From the NCBI GenBank assembly GCA_029582155.1, contig CM055901.1, forward strand, positions 46,311,228 through 46,375,227: a DNA stretch of 64,000 nucleotides. Reading direction: 5' to 3'. The position numbers and the translations under genes were made by a program. This stretch comes from Panopea generosa. Lineage: Eukaryota > Mollusca > Bivalvia > Adapedonta > Hiatellidae. Below the pieces are notes generated by a model, which worked only from the letters and a program-made list of their open reading frames with translations, was not told where the DNA came from and ran no database searches. This document shows positions 36,195 to 49,704 of this stretch, one piece after another (position 1 is the stretch's first letter; each line of letters begins with the position of its first letter).

Positions 36195-39100
36195 CATGCA
36201 TTCAAAGATAAATGTGTTCCAGAGAACTTGGCAATGGCAGGTAAACCATCTTGACATGCAGAGCTGAAGAGAACTTGGCAATGACAGGTAAACCATCTTG
36301 ATGTGCAGTGTTCCAGAGAAAAATGGTAATGACAGGTAAACGATCTTGACACGCAGAGCTCCAGAAAACATGGCAATGACAGGTAAATCACATTGATGTG
36401 TAGTGTTCCAGAGAACTTGGCAATGACAAGTAAACCATCTTGATGTGCAGTGTTCCAGAGAACTTGGCAATGACAGGTAAACCATCTTGACGGGCAGAGC
36501 TCCAGAGAACTTGGCAATGACAGGTAAACCATCTTGACATGCTGAACTCCAGAGAACTTGGCAATGACAGGTAAACCATCTTGATGTGAAGTGTTCCAGA
36601 GAACTTGGCAATGACAGGTAAACCATCTTGACATGCTGAACTCCAGGGAACTTGGCAATGACAGGTAAACCATCTTGATGTGAAGTGTTCCAGAGAACTT
36701 GGCAATGACAGGTACACCATCTTTATGTGCAGTGTTCCAGAGAACTTGGCAATGACAAGTAAACCTTTTTTAATATGCAGTGCTCAAGAGAACTTGGCAA
36801 TGACAGGTAAACCACCTTGATGTGGAGTGCTCCAGAGAACTTGGCAATGACAAGTGAACCATTTTTAACATGCAGTTCTCCAGAGAACTTGGAAATGACA
36901 AGTTAACTATTTTTAACTGGAAGTGTTCCAGAGAACTTGGCAATGACAGGTAAACCCTTTTATTTACATGCAGTGTTCCAGATAACTTGGCAATGACAAG
37001 TGAACCATTTTAAACAGGCAGTGTTCCAGAGGACTTGACAATGACAGGTTTACCCTCTGTAAAGTGTTTCAGAGAGCTGGTAAACCTTCTTTTAAGTGTT
37101 AACACTATTTTTAAAGTGTTCCAGAAAGCATGACAATTGTAGGTAAACACTTTTAAAAGTGTACCAGAGAGCTTGACAATGACAGGTAAACCCTGTAAAG
37201 TGTTCCAGACAGTTTGGAAATAGCATGTGAATCATCTTAAAGTTGGGGTGTTCCAGAAAGCATGGCACTTGCAGCTAACCCCCCTTTTGCAGCAAGCTTG
37301 GTAATAGCAGGTAAACACCCTGTACGGTGTGGTGTTCCAGAGAGCTTGACAATGACATGTAAACCTTCCTTAAAGTGTTTCAAAGATCCTGGCAATGGCA
37401 GGTGAACCCTCTTTAAAGTGTTCCAGAGAGCTTGGCAATGACAGGTAAACCCTCTCTAAAGTGTTCAAGAGAGCTTGACAATGGCAGGTAAACCCTCTCT
37501 AAAGTGTTCAAAAGAGCTTTACAATGGCAGGTTAATCCTCTCTAAAATGTTCCAGAGAGCTTGACAATGGTAGGTAAACCCTCTCTTAAGTGTTCCAGAC
37601 CACATGACAATGGCAGGTAAACCAACTCAAAAGTGTTCAAGATAGCTTCACAATGGCAGGTAAACCCTCTCTAAAGTGTTCCAGAGAGCTTCACAATGGC
37701 AAATAAACCCTCTCTAAAGTGTTCCAGAGAGTTTGACAATGGCAGGTAAACCATTTCTAAAGTGTTCCAGAGAGCATGACAATGACAGGTAAACCCTCTC
37801 TCAAGTGTTCCAGAGAGCTTGGCAATGGCAGGTAAACCATCTCTCAAGTGTTCCAGAGAGCATGACAATGGCAGGTAAACACTCTTTTAAGTGTTCCAGA
37901 GAGCTTGGCAATGAAAGGTGAACCCTCTCTAAAGTGTTCCAGAGAGTTTGACAATGGTGGGTAAACCCTCTCTCAAGTGTTCAAGAGAGCTTGACAATGG
38001 CAGATAAACCATCTCTAAAGTGTATCAAAAACCATGACAATAGCAGGTAAACCCTCTCTCAAGTGTTCAAGAGAGCTTGACAATGGCAGGTGAACCCTCT
38101 CTAAAGTGTTCGAGAGAGCTTGACAATGGCAGGTAAACCTTCTTTCAAGTGTTCCAGAGAGCTTGACAATGGCAGGTAAACACTCTCTAAAGTGTTCCAG
38201 AGAGCATGACAATGGCAGGTTTACCATCTCTTAAGATTTCCAGAGAGCATGACAATGGCAGGTAAACACTCTCTCAAATGTTCCAGAACGCTTGACAATG
38301 GCAGTTGAACCCTCTCTAAAGTGTTCCAGAGAGTTTGACAATTGCAGGTAAACTCTCTCTAAAGTGTTCCAGAGAGCTTAACAATGGCAGGTAAACCATC
38401 TCTAAAGTGTTCCAGAGAGCTTGACAATGGCAGGTAAACGCTCTCTCAATTGTTCCAGAGAGTTTGACAATGGCAGGTAAACCCTCTCTCAAGTGTTCCA
38501 GAGAGTTTGACAATGGCAGGTAAACCATTTCTAAAGTGTTCCAGAGAGCATGACAATGACAGGTAAACCCTCTCTCAAGTGTTCCAGAGAGCTTGGCAAT
38601 GGCAGGTAAACCATCTCTCAAGTGTTCCAGAGAGCATGACAATGGCAGGTAAACACTCTTTTAAGTGTTCCAGAGAGCTTGACAATGAAAGGTGAACCCT
38701 CTCTAAAGTGTTCCAGAGAGTTTGACAATGGTGGGTAAACCCTCTCTCAAGTGTTCAAGAGAGCTTGACAATGGCAGATAAACCATCTCTAAAGTGTATC
38801 AAAAGCCATGACAATAGCAGGTAAACCCTCTCTCAAGTGTTCAAGAGAGCTTGACAATGGCAGGTGAACCCTCTCTAAAGTGTTCGAGAGAGCTTGACAA
38901 TGGCAGGTAAACCTTCTTTCAAGTGTTCCAGAGAGCTTGACAATGGCAGGTAAACACTCTCTAAAGTGTTCCAGAGAGCATGACAATGGCAGGTTTACCA
39001 TCTCTAAAGATTTCCAGAGAGCATGACAATGGCAGGTAAACACTCTCTCAAATGTTCCAGAACGCTTGACAATGGCAGTTGAACCCTCTCTAAAGTGTTC

Positions 39101-42100
39101 CAGAGAGTTTGACAATTGCAGGTAAACTCTCTCTAAAGTGTTCCAGAGAGCTTAACAATGGCAGGTAAACCATCTCTAAAGTGTTCCAGAGAGCTTGACA
39201 ATGGCAGGTAAACGCTCTCTCAATTGTTCCAGAGAGCTTGACAATGGCAGGTAAACCCTCTCTCAAGTGTTCCAATGAGCTTGACAATGGCAGGTAAATG
39301 ATCTCTAAAGTGTTCCAGAGAGCATGACAATGGCAGGTAAACCCTCTCTCAAGTGGTTCAGAGAGCTTGGCAATGGCAGGTAAACCCTCTTTAAAGTGTT
39401 CTAGAGAGCGTGACAATGGCAGTTAAACCCTCTCTAAATGTTCCAGAGAGCTTGACAATGGCAGGTAAACCCTCCGTTAAGTGTTAAAGTGAGCTTCACA
39501 ATGGTATGTAAACCCTCTGTAAAGTGTTCCAGAGAGCTTCACAATGGCAGTTAAACCCTCTCTAAAGAATTCCAGAGAGCATGACAATGGCAGGTAAACC
39601 ATCTTTAAAGTGTTCAAGAGAGCTTCATAATGGCAGGTGAACCCTCTCTAAAGTGTTCCTGAGAGCTTGACAATGGCAGGTAAACCCTCCGTTAAGTGTT
39701 AAAGTGAGCTTCACAATGGTATGCAAACCCTCTGTAAAGTGTTCCAGAGACCTTGACAAAGGCAGTTAAACACTCTCTAAAGTGTCACAGAGAGCATGAC
39801 AATGGCAGGTAAACCATCTCTAAAGTGTTCCAGAGAGCTTGGCAATGGTAGGTAAACCTTCTCTTAAGTGTTCCAGAGAGCTTGACAATGGCAGGCAAAC
39901 CCTTTCTAAAGTGTTCATGAGAGCTTGACAATGGCAGGTAAACCCTCTCTAAAGTGTTCAAGAGAGCTTGACAATGGCAGATGAACCTTCTCCAAAGTGT
40001 TCAAGAGAGCTTGACAATGGCAGGTAAACCCTCTCTAAAGTGTTCAAAAGAGCTTTACAATGGCAGTATAATCCTTTCTAAAATGTTCCAGAGAGCTTGA
40101 CAATGGTAGGGTAACCCTCTCTTAAGTGTTCCAGACAGCATGACAATGGCAGGTAAACCATCTCAAAAGTGTTCAAGAGAGCTTCACAATGGCAGGTTAA
40201 CCCTCTGTGAAGTGTTCTAGAGAGCTTCACAATGGCAGATAAACCCTCTCTAAAGTGTTCCAGAGAGCTTGACAATGACAGGTAAACCCTCTCTCAAGTG
40301 TTCCAGAGAGCTTGGCAATGGCAGGTAAACCATCTCTCAAGTGCTTAAGAGAGCATGACAATGGCAGTTAAACACTCTTTTAAGTGTTCCAGAGAGCTTG
40401 ACAATGGCAGGTGAACCCTCTCTAAAGTGTTCCAGAGAGTTTGACAATGGTGGGTAAACCCTCTCTCAAGTGTTCAAGAGAGCTTGACAATGGCAGATAA
40501 ACCATCTCTAAAGTGTATCAAAAACCATGACAATAGCAGGTAAACCCTCTCTCAAGTGTTCAAGAGAGCTTGACAATGGCAGGTGAACCCTCTCTAAAGT
40601 GTTCAAGAGAGCTTGACAATGGCAGGTAAACCTTCATTCAAGTGTTCAAGAGAGCTTGACAATGGTAGGTAAACCCTCTCTCAAGTGCTCCAGAGAGCTT
40701 GGCAATGGCAGGTTAACCATCTCTAGAGTTCCAGAAAGCATGACAATGGCAGGTAAACACTCTCTAAAGTGTTCCAGAGAGCTTAACAATGGCAGGTAAA
40801 CCATCTCTTAAGTGTTCCAGAGAGCTTGACAATGGCAGGTAAATGCTCTCTCAATTGTTCCAGAGAGCTTGACAAAGGCAGGTTAACCCTCTCTCAAGTG
40901 TTCCAGAGAGCTTGACAATGGCAGGTAAACGATCTCTTAAGTGTTCCAGAAAGCATGACAATGGCAGGTAAACCCTCTCTCAAGTGTTCCAGAGAGCTTG
41001 ACAATGGCAGGTAAACCCTCTCTTAAGTGTTCCAGAGAGCGTGACAATGGCAGTTAAACCCTCTCTAAATGTTCCAGAGAGCTTGACAATTGCAGGTAAA
41101 CCCTCTCTAAAGTGTTCCAGAGAGCGTGACAATGGCAGTTAAACCCTCTTTAAATGTTCCAGAGAGCTTGACAAAGGCAGGCAATCTATCTCTAAAGTGT
41201 TCAAGAGAATTTGACAATGGCAGGTGAAAAATCTGTAAAGTGTGCAAGAGGTCTTGACAATGGCAGATGAACCCTCTGTAAAGTGTTCCAGAGAGCATGA
41301 CAATGGCAGGTAAACCCTCTCTCAAGTGTTCAAGAGAGCTTGACAATGGCAGGTTAATCCCCTCTAAAGTGTTCAAGAGAGTTTGACAATGGTAGGTTGG
41401 TAGGTAAACCCTCTCTCAAGTGTTCCAGAGAGCTTGACAATGGCAGGTGGTAAACCATCTGTAAAGTGTGCAAGAGAGCTTGACAATGGCAGGTGAACCC
41501 TCTCTAAAGTGTTCCAGAGAGCTTGACAATGACAGGTGAACCCTCTGTAAAGTGTTCCAGAGAGCTTGACAATGGCAGGTAAATTCCCTCTAAAGTGTTC
41601 CGGACAGCTTGACAATGGCAGGTGGTGAACCATCTGTAAAGTGTTCCAGAGAGCTTGGCAATAGCAGGGAACTTTGCTAAAGTGTTCCAGAGAGCTTGGC
41701 AATGGCAGTTGAACCCTCCCTAAAGTGTTTTAGAGAGCTTGGCAATGGCAGGTTAACCCTCTCTTAAGTGTTCCAGAGAGCATGACAATTGCAGGTGAAC
41801 CCTCTCTAAAGTGTTCCAGAGAGCTTGACAATGGAAATTAAAACCCTCTCTGAAGTGTTCCAGAAAGCTTGACAATGGCAAGTAAACCCTCCCAGAAATG
41901 TTCCAGAAAGCTTCAAAATGGCAGGTAAACCCTCTGGCTCTCTAAAGTGTTCCAGAGAGCTTGACAATGGCAGGCAGTAAACCATCTGTAAAGTGTTCCA
42001 GAGAGCTTGACAATGGCAATTAAAACCCTTTCAAAAGTGTTCCAGAGAACTTGACAATTGCAGGCAAACCCTCTCTAAAGTGTGCCAGTGAGCTTGACAA

Positions 42101-45100
42101 TGGCAGGTTAACCTTCTCTAAAGTGTTCCAGAGAGCTAGACAGTGGCAGGTAAACCCTCCCTAAAGTGTTCCAGAGAGCTTGACAATTGCAGGTAAACCC
42201 TATCTAAAGTGCTCCAGAGAGCATGACAATGGCAGGTAAACCCTATCTAAAGTGTACCAGAGAGCATGACAATGGCAGGTAAACCCTCTCTCAGGTGTTC
42301 CAGAGAGCTTGACAGTGGCAGGTAAACCCTCCCTAAAGTGTTCCAGAGAGCATGACAATTAAAGGCAAACCCTTTCTAAAATGTTCCAGAGAGCTTGACA
42401 ACGGCAGGTAAACCATCTCTAAAGTGTTACAGAGAGTTTGACAATGGCAGGTGAAAAATCTGTAAAGTGTGCAAGAGGTCTTGACAATGGCAGGTGAACC
42501 CTCTGTAAAGTGTTCCAGAGAGCTTGAAAATGGCAGGTAAACACTCTCTCAAGTGTTCAAGAGAGCTTGACAATGGCAGGTTTATCCCCTCTAAAGTGTT
42601 CGAGAGAGCTTGACAATGGTAGGTTGGTAGGTAAACCCTCTCTCAAGTGTTCCAGAGAGCTTGACAATGGCATGTGGTAAACCATTTGTAAAGTGTGCAA
42701 GAGAGCTTGACAATGGCAGGTGAACCCTCTCTAAAGTGTTCCAGAGAGCTTGACAATGGCAGGTAAATTCCCTCTAAAGTGTTCCAGAGAGCTTGACAAT
42801 GGCAGGTGGTGAACCATCTGTAAAGTGTTCCAGAGAGCTTGGCAATAGCAGGGAACTTTGCTAAAGTGTCCCAGAGAGCTTGACAATGGCAGCTGAAACC
42901 TCCCTAAAGTGTTTTAGAGAGCTTGGCAACGGCAGGTGAACCCTCTCTTAAGTGTTCCAGAGAGCATGACAATTGCAGGTGAACCCTCTCTAAAGTGTTC
43001 CAGAGAGCTTGACAATGGAAATTTAAACCCTCTCTGAAGTGTTCCAGAAAGCTTGACAATGGCAAGTTAACCCTCCCAGAAGTGTTCCAGAAAGCTTCAA
43101 AATGGCAGGTAAACCCTCTAGCTCTCTAAAGTGTTCCAGAGAGCTTGACAATGGCAGGCAGTAAACCATCTGTAAAGTGTTCCAGAGAGCTTGACAATGG
43201 CAATTAAAACCCTCTCAAAAGTGTTCCAGAGAGCTTGACAATTACAGGCAAACCCTCTCTAAAGTGTGCCAGTGAGCTTGACAATGGCAGGTAAACCTTC
43301 TCTAAAGTGTTCCAGAGAGCTAGACAGTGGCAGGTAAACCCTCCCTAAAGTGTTCCAGAGAGCTTGACAATTGCAGGTAAACCCTATCTAAAGTGCTCCA
43401 GAGAGCATGACAATGGCAGGTAAACCCTATCTAAAGTGTACCATAGAGCATGACAATGGCAGGTAAACCCTCTCTCAAGTGTTCCAGAGAGCTTGACAGT
43501 GGCAGGTAAACCCTCCCTAAAGTGTTCCAGAGAGCTTGACAATTGCAGGCAAACCCTTTCTAAAATGTTCAAGAGAGCTTGACAATGGCAGGTAAACCCC
43601 ATCTAAAGTGTACCAGAGAACATGACAATGGCAGGTTAACCCTCTCTCAAGTGTTCCAGAAAGCTTGACAATGGCAGGTAAACCCTCTCTAAAGTGTGCC
43701 AGTGAGCTTGACAATTGCAGGCAAACCTTCTCTAAAGTGTTCCAGAGAGCTTGACAGTGGCAGTTGAACCCTCTCTAAAGTGTTCCAGAGAACTTGACAA
43801 TTGCAGGCAAACTCTCTCTAAAGTGTTCAAGAGAGATTGACAATGGCAGGTAAACCCCATCTAAAGTGTACCAGAGAACATGACAATGGCAGGTTAACCC
43901 TCTCTAAAGTGTTCCAGAAAGCTTGACAATGGCAGGTAAACCCTCTCTAAAGTGTGCCAGAGAGCATGACAATTGAAGGCAAACCCTTTCTAAAATGTTC
44001 CAGAGAGCTTGACAACGGCAGGTAAATCATCTCTAAAGTGTTCCAGAGAGTTTGCCAATGGCAGGTGAAAAATCTGTAAAGTGTGCAAGAGAGCTTGACA
44101 ATGGCAGGTGAACCCTCTGTAAAGTGTTCCAGAGAGCTTGAAAATGGCAGGTAAACACTCTCTCAAGTGTTCAAGAGAGCTTGACAATGGCAGGTTAATC
44201 CCCTCTAAAGTGTTTGAGAGAGCTTGACAATGGTAGGTTGGTAGGTAAACCCTCTCTCAAGTGTTCCAGAGAGCTTGACAATGGCATGTGGTAAACCATT
44301 TGTAAAGTGTGCAAGAGAGCTTGACAATGGCAGGTGAACCCTCTCTAAAGTGTTCCAGAGAGCTTGACAATGGCAGGTAAATTCCCTCTAAAGTGTTCCA
44401 GAGAGCTTGACAATGGCAGGTGGTGAACCATCTGTAAAGTGTTCCAGAGAGCTTGGCAATAGCAGGGAACTTTGCTAAAGTGTCCCAGAGAGCTTGACAA
44501 TGGCAGCTGAAACCTCCCTAAAGTGTTTTAGAGAGCTTGGCAACGGCAGGTGAACCCTCTCTTAAGTGTTCCAGAGAGCATGACAATTGCAGGTGAACCC
44601 TCTCTAAAGTGTTCCAGAGAGCTTGACAATGGAAATTTAAACCCTCTCTGAAGTGTTCCAGAAAGCTTGACAATGGCAAGTTAACCCTCCCAGAAGTGTT
44701 CCAGAAAGCTTCAAAATTGCAGGTAAACCCTCTGGCTCTCTAAAGTGTTCCAGAGAGCTTGACAATGGCAGGCAGTAAACCATCTGTAAAGTGTTCCAGA
44801 GAGCTTGACAATGGCAATTAAAACCCTCTCAAAAGTGTTCCAGAGAGCTTGACAATTGCAGGCAAACCCTCTCTAAAGTGTGCCAGTGAGCTTGACAATG
44901 GCAGGTAAACCTTCTCTAAAGTGTTCCAGAGAGCTAGACAGTGGCAGGTAAACCCTCCCTAAAGTGTTCCAGAGAGCTTGACAATTGCAGGTAAACCCTA
45001 TCTAAAGTGCTCCAGAGAGCATGACAATGGCAGGTAAACCCTATCTAAAGTGTACCAGAGAGCATGACAATGGCAGGTAAACCCTCTCTAAAGTGTTCCA

Positions 45101-46412
45101 GAGAGCTTGACAGTGGCAGGTAAACCCTCCCTAAAGTGTTCCTGAGAGCTTGACAATTGCAGGCAAACCCTTTCTAAAATGTTCAAGAGAGCTTGACAAT
45201 GGCAGGTAAACCCCATCTAAAGTGTACCAGAGAGCATGACAATGGCAGGTAAACCCTCTCTCAAGTGTTCCAGAGAGCTTGACAGTGGCAGGTAAACCCT
45301 CCCTAAAGTGTTCCAGAGAGCTTGACAATTGCAGGCAAACCCTTTCTAAAATGTTCAAGAGAGCTTGACAATGGCAGGTGAACCCCATCTAAAGTGTACC
45401 AGAGAGCATGACAATGGCAGGTTAACCCTCTCTCAAGTGTTCCAGAAAGCTTGACAATGGCAGGTAAACCCTCTCTAAAGTGTGCCAGTGAGCTTGACAA
45501 TTGCAGGCAAACCTTCTTTAAAGTGTTCCAGAGAGCTTGACAGTGGCAGTTAAACCCTCTCTAAAGTGTTCCAGAGAGCTTGACAATTGCAGGCAAACTC
45601 TCTCTAAAGTGTTCAAGAGAGCTTGACAATGGCAGGTAAACCCCATCTAAAGTGTACCAGAGAACATGATAATGGCATGTTAACCCTCTCTAAAGTGTTC
45701 CAGAAAGCTTGACAATGGCAGGTAAACCCTCTCTAAAGTGTGCCAGTGAGCATGACAATTACAGGCAAACCCTCTCTAAAGTGTGCCAGTGAGCTTGACA
45801 ATGGCAGGTAAACTTTCTCTAAAATGTACCAGAGAGCTTGACAGTGGCAGGTAAACCCTCCCTAAAGTGTTCCAGAGAGCTTGACAATTGCAAGCAAACC
45901 CTCTCTAAAGAGTGCCAGTGAGCTTGACAATGGCATGTAAGGTTCTCTAAAGTGTTCAAGAGAGTTTGACAGCTGCAGGTAAACCATCCCTTAAGTGTTC
46001 CAGAGAGCTTGACAATTGCAGGCAAACCCTCTCTAAATTGTGCCAGTGTGCTTGACAATAGCAGATAAACCTTCTTTAAAGTGTTCCAGAAAGCTTGACA
46101 GTGGCAGGTAAACCCTCCCTAAAGTGTTCCAGAGAGCTTGACAATTGCAGGCAAACCCTTTCTAAAATGTTCCAGAGAGCTTGACAATGGCAGGTAAACC
46201 CCATCTAAAGTGTTCCAGAGAGCTTGACAATTGCCGGCAAACCCTCTCTAAAGTGTTCAAGAGAGCTTGACAATGGCAGGTAAACCCTGTCTAAAGTGTA
46301 CCAAAGAGCATGACAATGGCAGGTAAACCCTATCTAAAGTGTTCCAGAGAGCTTGACAATGGCAGGTAAACCATCTCTAAAGTGTTCCAGAGAGTTTGAC
46401 AATGACTACCTG
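36195..46412. repeat. 10.2-kb satellite of 47-bp then 43-bp monomers
   Basis: The left part (36195-36800) has 47-base units: CCATCTTGATGTGCAGTGTT, CCAGAGAACTTGGCAATGAC, AGGTAAA. The rest has 43-base units: CCCTCTCTAAAGTGTTCCAG, AGAGCTTGACAATGGCAGGT, AAA. That is roughly 235 monomers. Nested higher-order repeats are visible, with periods of 774 bases (18 monomers), 1614 bases and 172 bases (4 monomers). The many minus-strand frames (with SLEHFREGLPAIVKLSGTL-like phrases) arise because 43 is not a multiple of 3 and the unit lacks stops. They are not genes. Confidence 0.97.
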
Positions 46413-46639
46413 CCATCTTAAAGGTGTGGTGTTCAACAGAGCTTGACAGAGACAGGTAAACATTTTTTTTGAGAATTGGTAGCCATTATTAAGTTTTAAA
46501 AAATCCAAGAAATGTCACTGGCAAGTGTTGCATGCCCCCTAAATGGTCTGTGAAAATAACAATATATGTTACAATAGGTAGTGATGTATCTATGAATATC
46601 AGGAGTAATGGACTGACATTTAAGACTAGACATGCAGTT
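46413..46639. other. transition between satellite and degenerate repeat
   Basis: There is decayed satellite sequence to about 46460, then unique DNA. Confidence 0.5.
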
Positions 46640-47950
46640 TCATGGGTTTTTTTGTTACATTAAATCATGACCTTGACCTTGACATCTGATGTAATGGTCT
46701 TGGTATTTCTACAGGTAAATGCAGATGACACATAAACATGACATGCTGGTCACTTGTGTCAAGCTATTTTAAAATCCTTCCATGTAAGACAAAATTCAAA
46801 CCGGACATGAAATATCAAACAAACTGAAAGTGTGACCTTGAGGTAAGGTTCTGGATCTTAACATGACATGTCATGTTGATCAATTGATAAATTGAGCCAA
46901 GTGTTTTTGAAATCCATCCATGTATGATAAAGTTACAGGATGGACTTGAACAGACTCCAAATGTTGTCATACAAACTCGAAGTACGACCTTGACCTTTGA
47001 GGTACGGGTCTAGGTCTTACGTGTATAAAGTTGTCATGTCAACTTGATCAATTGAGCCAAGTAAAAGACAGTTACAGACCAGACACACATTATCAAACAA
47101 ATTGAAACTGCGACCTAGACCTTTGAGGAAAGGCTCCGGGTCTTGCATGCAACACTTAATTATGTTATGTTGATCAACTGAGCCAAGTGTTTTTGAAATT
47201 AATCCATAGGTGACAAAGTTACAGACCGGACACAAAATCTCAAACAGACTGAAAGTGTTGTCAAAGTTAAATTGTGACCTTGACCTTTGAAGTGGAAGTC
47301 TGGGTGTTAAGTGCAACACGTTGTCATGTCATGTTGATCATTTGTAGCAAGTTTTTATAAAATCCATCTATGCATGACAAAGTTACAGGCTGGACAAGAA
47401 ATCTCACACAGACTCAGTGTGATCTTGACTTTGGAGGTATGCATGTGGGTCTTTCACATGACACGTCACCATGTCATGCTGATGAATTGATCCAAGAGTT
47501 TTTGAAATTCATCCATAGGTGACAAAGTTACCGACTGGACACGAAATCTCAATCAGAATGAAAGTGTCATCAAAGTTAAATTGTGACCTTGACCTTTGAA
47601 GTGGGAGTCTGGGTGTAACATGCGACTTGTTGTAATGTTATGTTGATCAGTTGTAGCAAGTATTAACAAAATCCATATATGCATGACATAGTTACAGGCT
47701 GGACACAAAATCTCACAAAGACTCGAAGTGTTGTCAGACAAACTCAAAGTGTGACCTTGACCTTTGAGGTACAGGTGTGGGTCTTACTCGCAACACCTTG
47801 TTATGTTGATCATTTGTAGCAAGTATTAACAAAATCCATCTATGCATGACAAAGTTACAGGCCAGACACGAAATACCAGATGGAATGATGGACAGACGGA
47901 TGGACGCTGCGCTATATGCCACCAAAAATATTTGGGGGTGAAGGCATAAA
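46640..47950. repeat. degenerate ~190-bp repeat, about seven units (GACCTTGACCTTTGA type)
   Basis: Each unit holds GTGACCTTGACCTTTGAGGT, GGTCTTAC-like, TGTCATGTTGATCA, GAGCCAAGTGTTTTTGAAAT, CCATCTATGCATGACAAAGT and TACAGACCGGACACGAAATC. The last unit ends GATGGACAGACGGATGGACG, then GCTATATGCCACCAAAAATA. Frames on the minus strand are repeat translations. Confidence 0.85.
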
Positions 47951-49704
47951 AAGAATTGAGTTGTGAACTTGAAACAAAAATAAAGCAAAACATTGACTGA
48001 ATACCAAAATACATTTATTTCATGATATACAGTTACACCATGATGCTCATATATATAAATACAAAACACAGCAGATAGATGGGTATATTGTGCTATCATA
48101 ATCCATATAACGAAACTGCCATTAGAAAATGAGGTTTCGTCCAATAATTCTTATAAATGTCAGCTAACAGAACTGGTGTTATGACATTTGAGGCTAGTTT
48201 GTCTGTATTCAAAATGAGAAAAGTAGTATTCTGATTTTGTCCACTTTTATTTCATATCAAAAAGAAAAGTAGTATTCAAAATTTCTATATTATTACTTTT
48301 ATCACATATCAAAAATATAAAAGTAGTATCCCAAATTTTATTTCAAAATTTTTATTTTACTTTCATTTCATATCAAATATTATTTCATTAAAAGAAAGGT
48401 ACAAAAGATAAATTCACTTAGGCATCTCTCCATAACTGGTAATGTCTCAAATGTAAAGCAACAGACAGTGTGTGTTTTATTTGTACTAGTATTATTGAAG
48501 AGTCACTGTTCTCGTCAAAAAGTCCGACTGCATCAACGATTTTATTTGATAATGTCAAGTCACATTTTATCATGGCAGCACATTGAATATATATCTCTGA
48601 TAATAGGCGTCATGGATATTTAATAAGGCATAAAAATAGCACGAAAAGGAATACATATATATGATATGGTTTGATGATATTAAAAAATAAGCATAAGGAA
48701 GTTCATTGATGTTTTACTGTTTAAAAACAATATAGATTTTTTTCATTTACTAGCATATAATTTCTACCATTTTTTCCCTTTACTTCAAACAGGCAAGTAT
48801 AAAAAAATCAGAAAAAATAAGGAAATACAACTATTAAACTCTATAACAAAAGTCAGTTAGTTTAGGTTAAATATGTCAATTAAAGGCAGTGTGTCGGGAA
48901 AAATATTAAAAAATCTTAAAAAATGTTTAAAATGAATATAAAGTATCTGACTACTAGTCGTATTTTAAACTGAAATACAAACGATTTGGAATTTCAAATA
49001 TGCCAAAATTTTTATGACCAATCAAAACCACAATATTTTCATTTAAATAGTACAATTGAAATGGAATCCATTTTCTAAAACTAAATATCACACATGCAGT
49101 TTTGATTGCCTTAATCTCTTCAAACAGATTCTTTTTATTGGCGGATCAAATTGAAATCAAATTAAGCACACAAATCATATGATTTACCGTATTCCAAAAT
49201 GCAATGCAATTTAAGTGGGAATTATATTTTAGTCCGACTTGGGCGTGTAGGCCAAATAAGGAAATACAAGGTTTCTTTTAATAGATATACTGATGAAAGT
49301 AAGGTTAAAGTGAGTATATCTAAAATTTTGAGAGAGAAAAACTACATACTGCCTTATTTGTTCAAACAAGTTCTCTAAAATATACTGCCGTCTTATTATC
49401 ACTCTTATTTCATTAATATTTGATAAATGTAACTTCTCATTAATAGATACAAGTAGATTATTAATTGATCGAAACTAATTTCTCAAATACATGCACAATT
49501 TATTATTTTATTTGTGAATAATGTAATAGATAACAGATTAAGAGTATATATTAAGTTATAATAGAAGTAACAGATTAAATATATAACTGCTATCATATAT
49601 AAATAAGTTTCAGATACCATATATGTAATACATGTCTATAAACACAATCATATATGTTTTACATATATTCCTCATATAAACATGCAGTGAATTTTGGGGT
49701 TTAC
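47951..49704. other. AT-rich DNA with a short degenerate repeat
   Basis: At 48213-48385, about three units of roughly 60 bases share AAAAGTAGTAT and CTTTTATTTCATATCAAA. No gene is seen. Confidence 0.55.

Noticed and set aside
36186-46058. Many minus-strand open frames of 65-160 codons with a repeating SLEHFREGLPAIVKLSGTL-like peptide
   Set aside because: They are translations of the 43- and 47-base satellite, occur in all three frames, and have no splice or start context.
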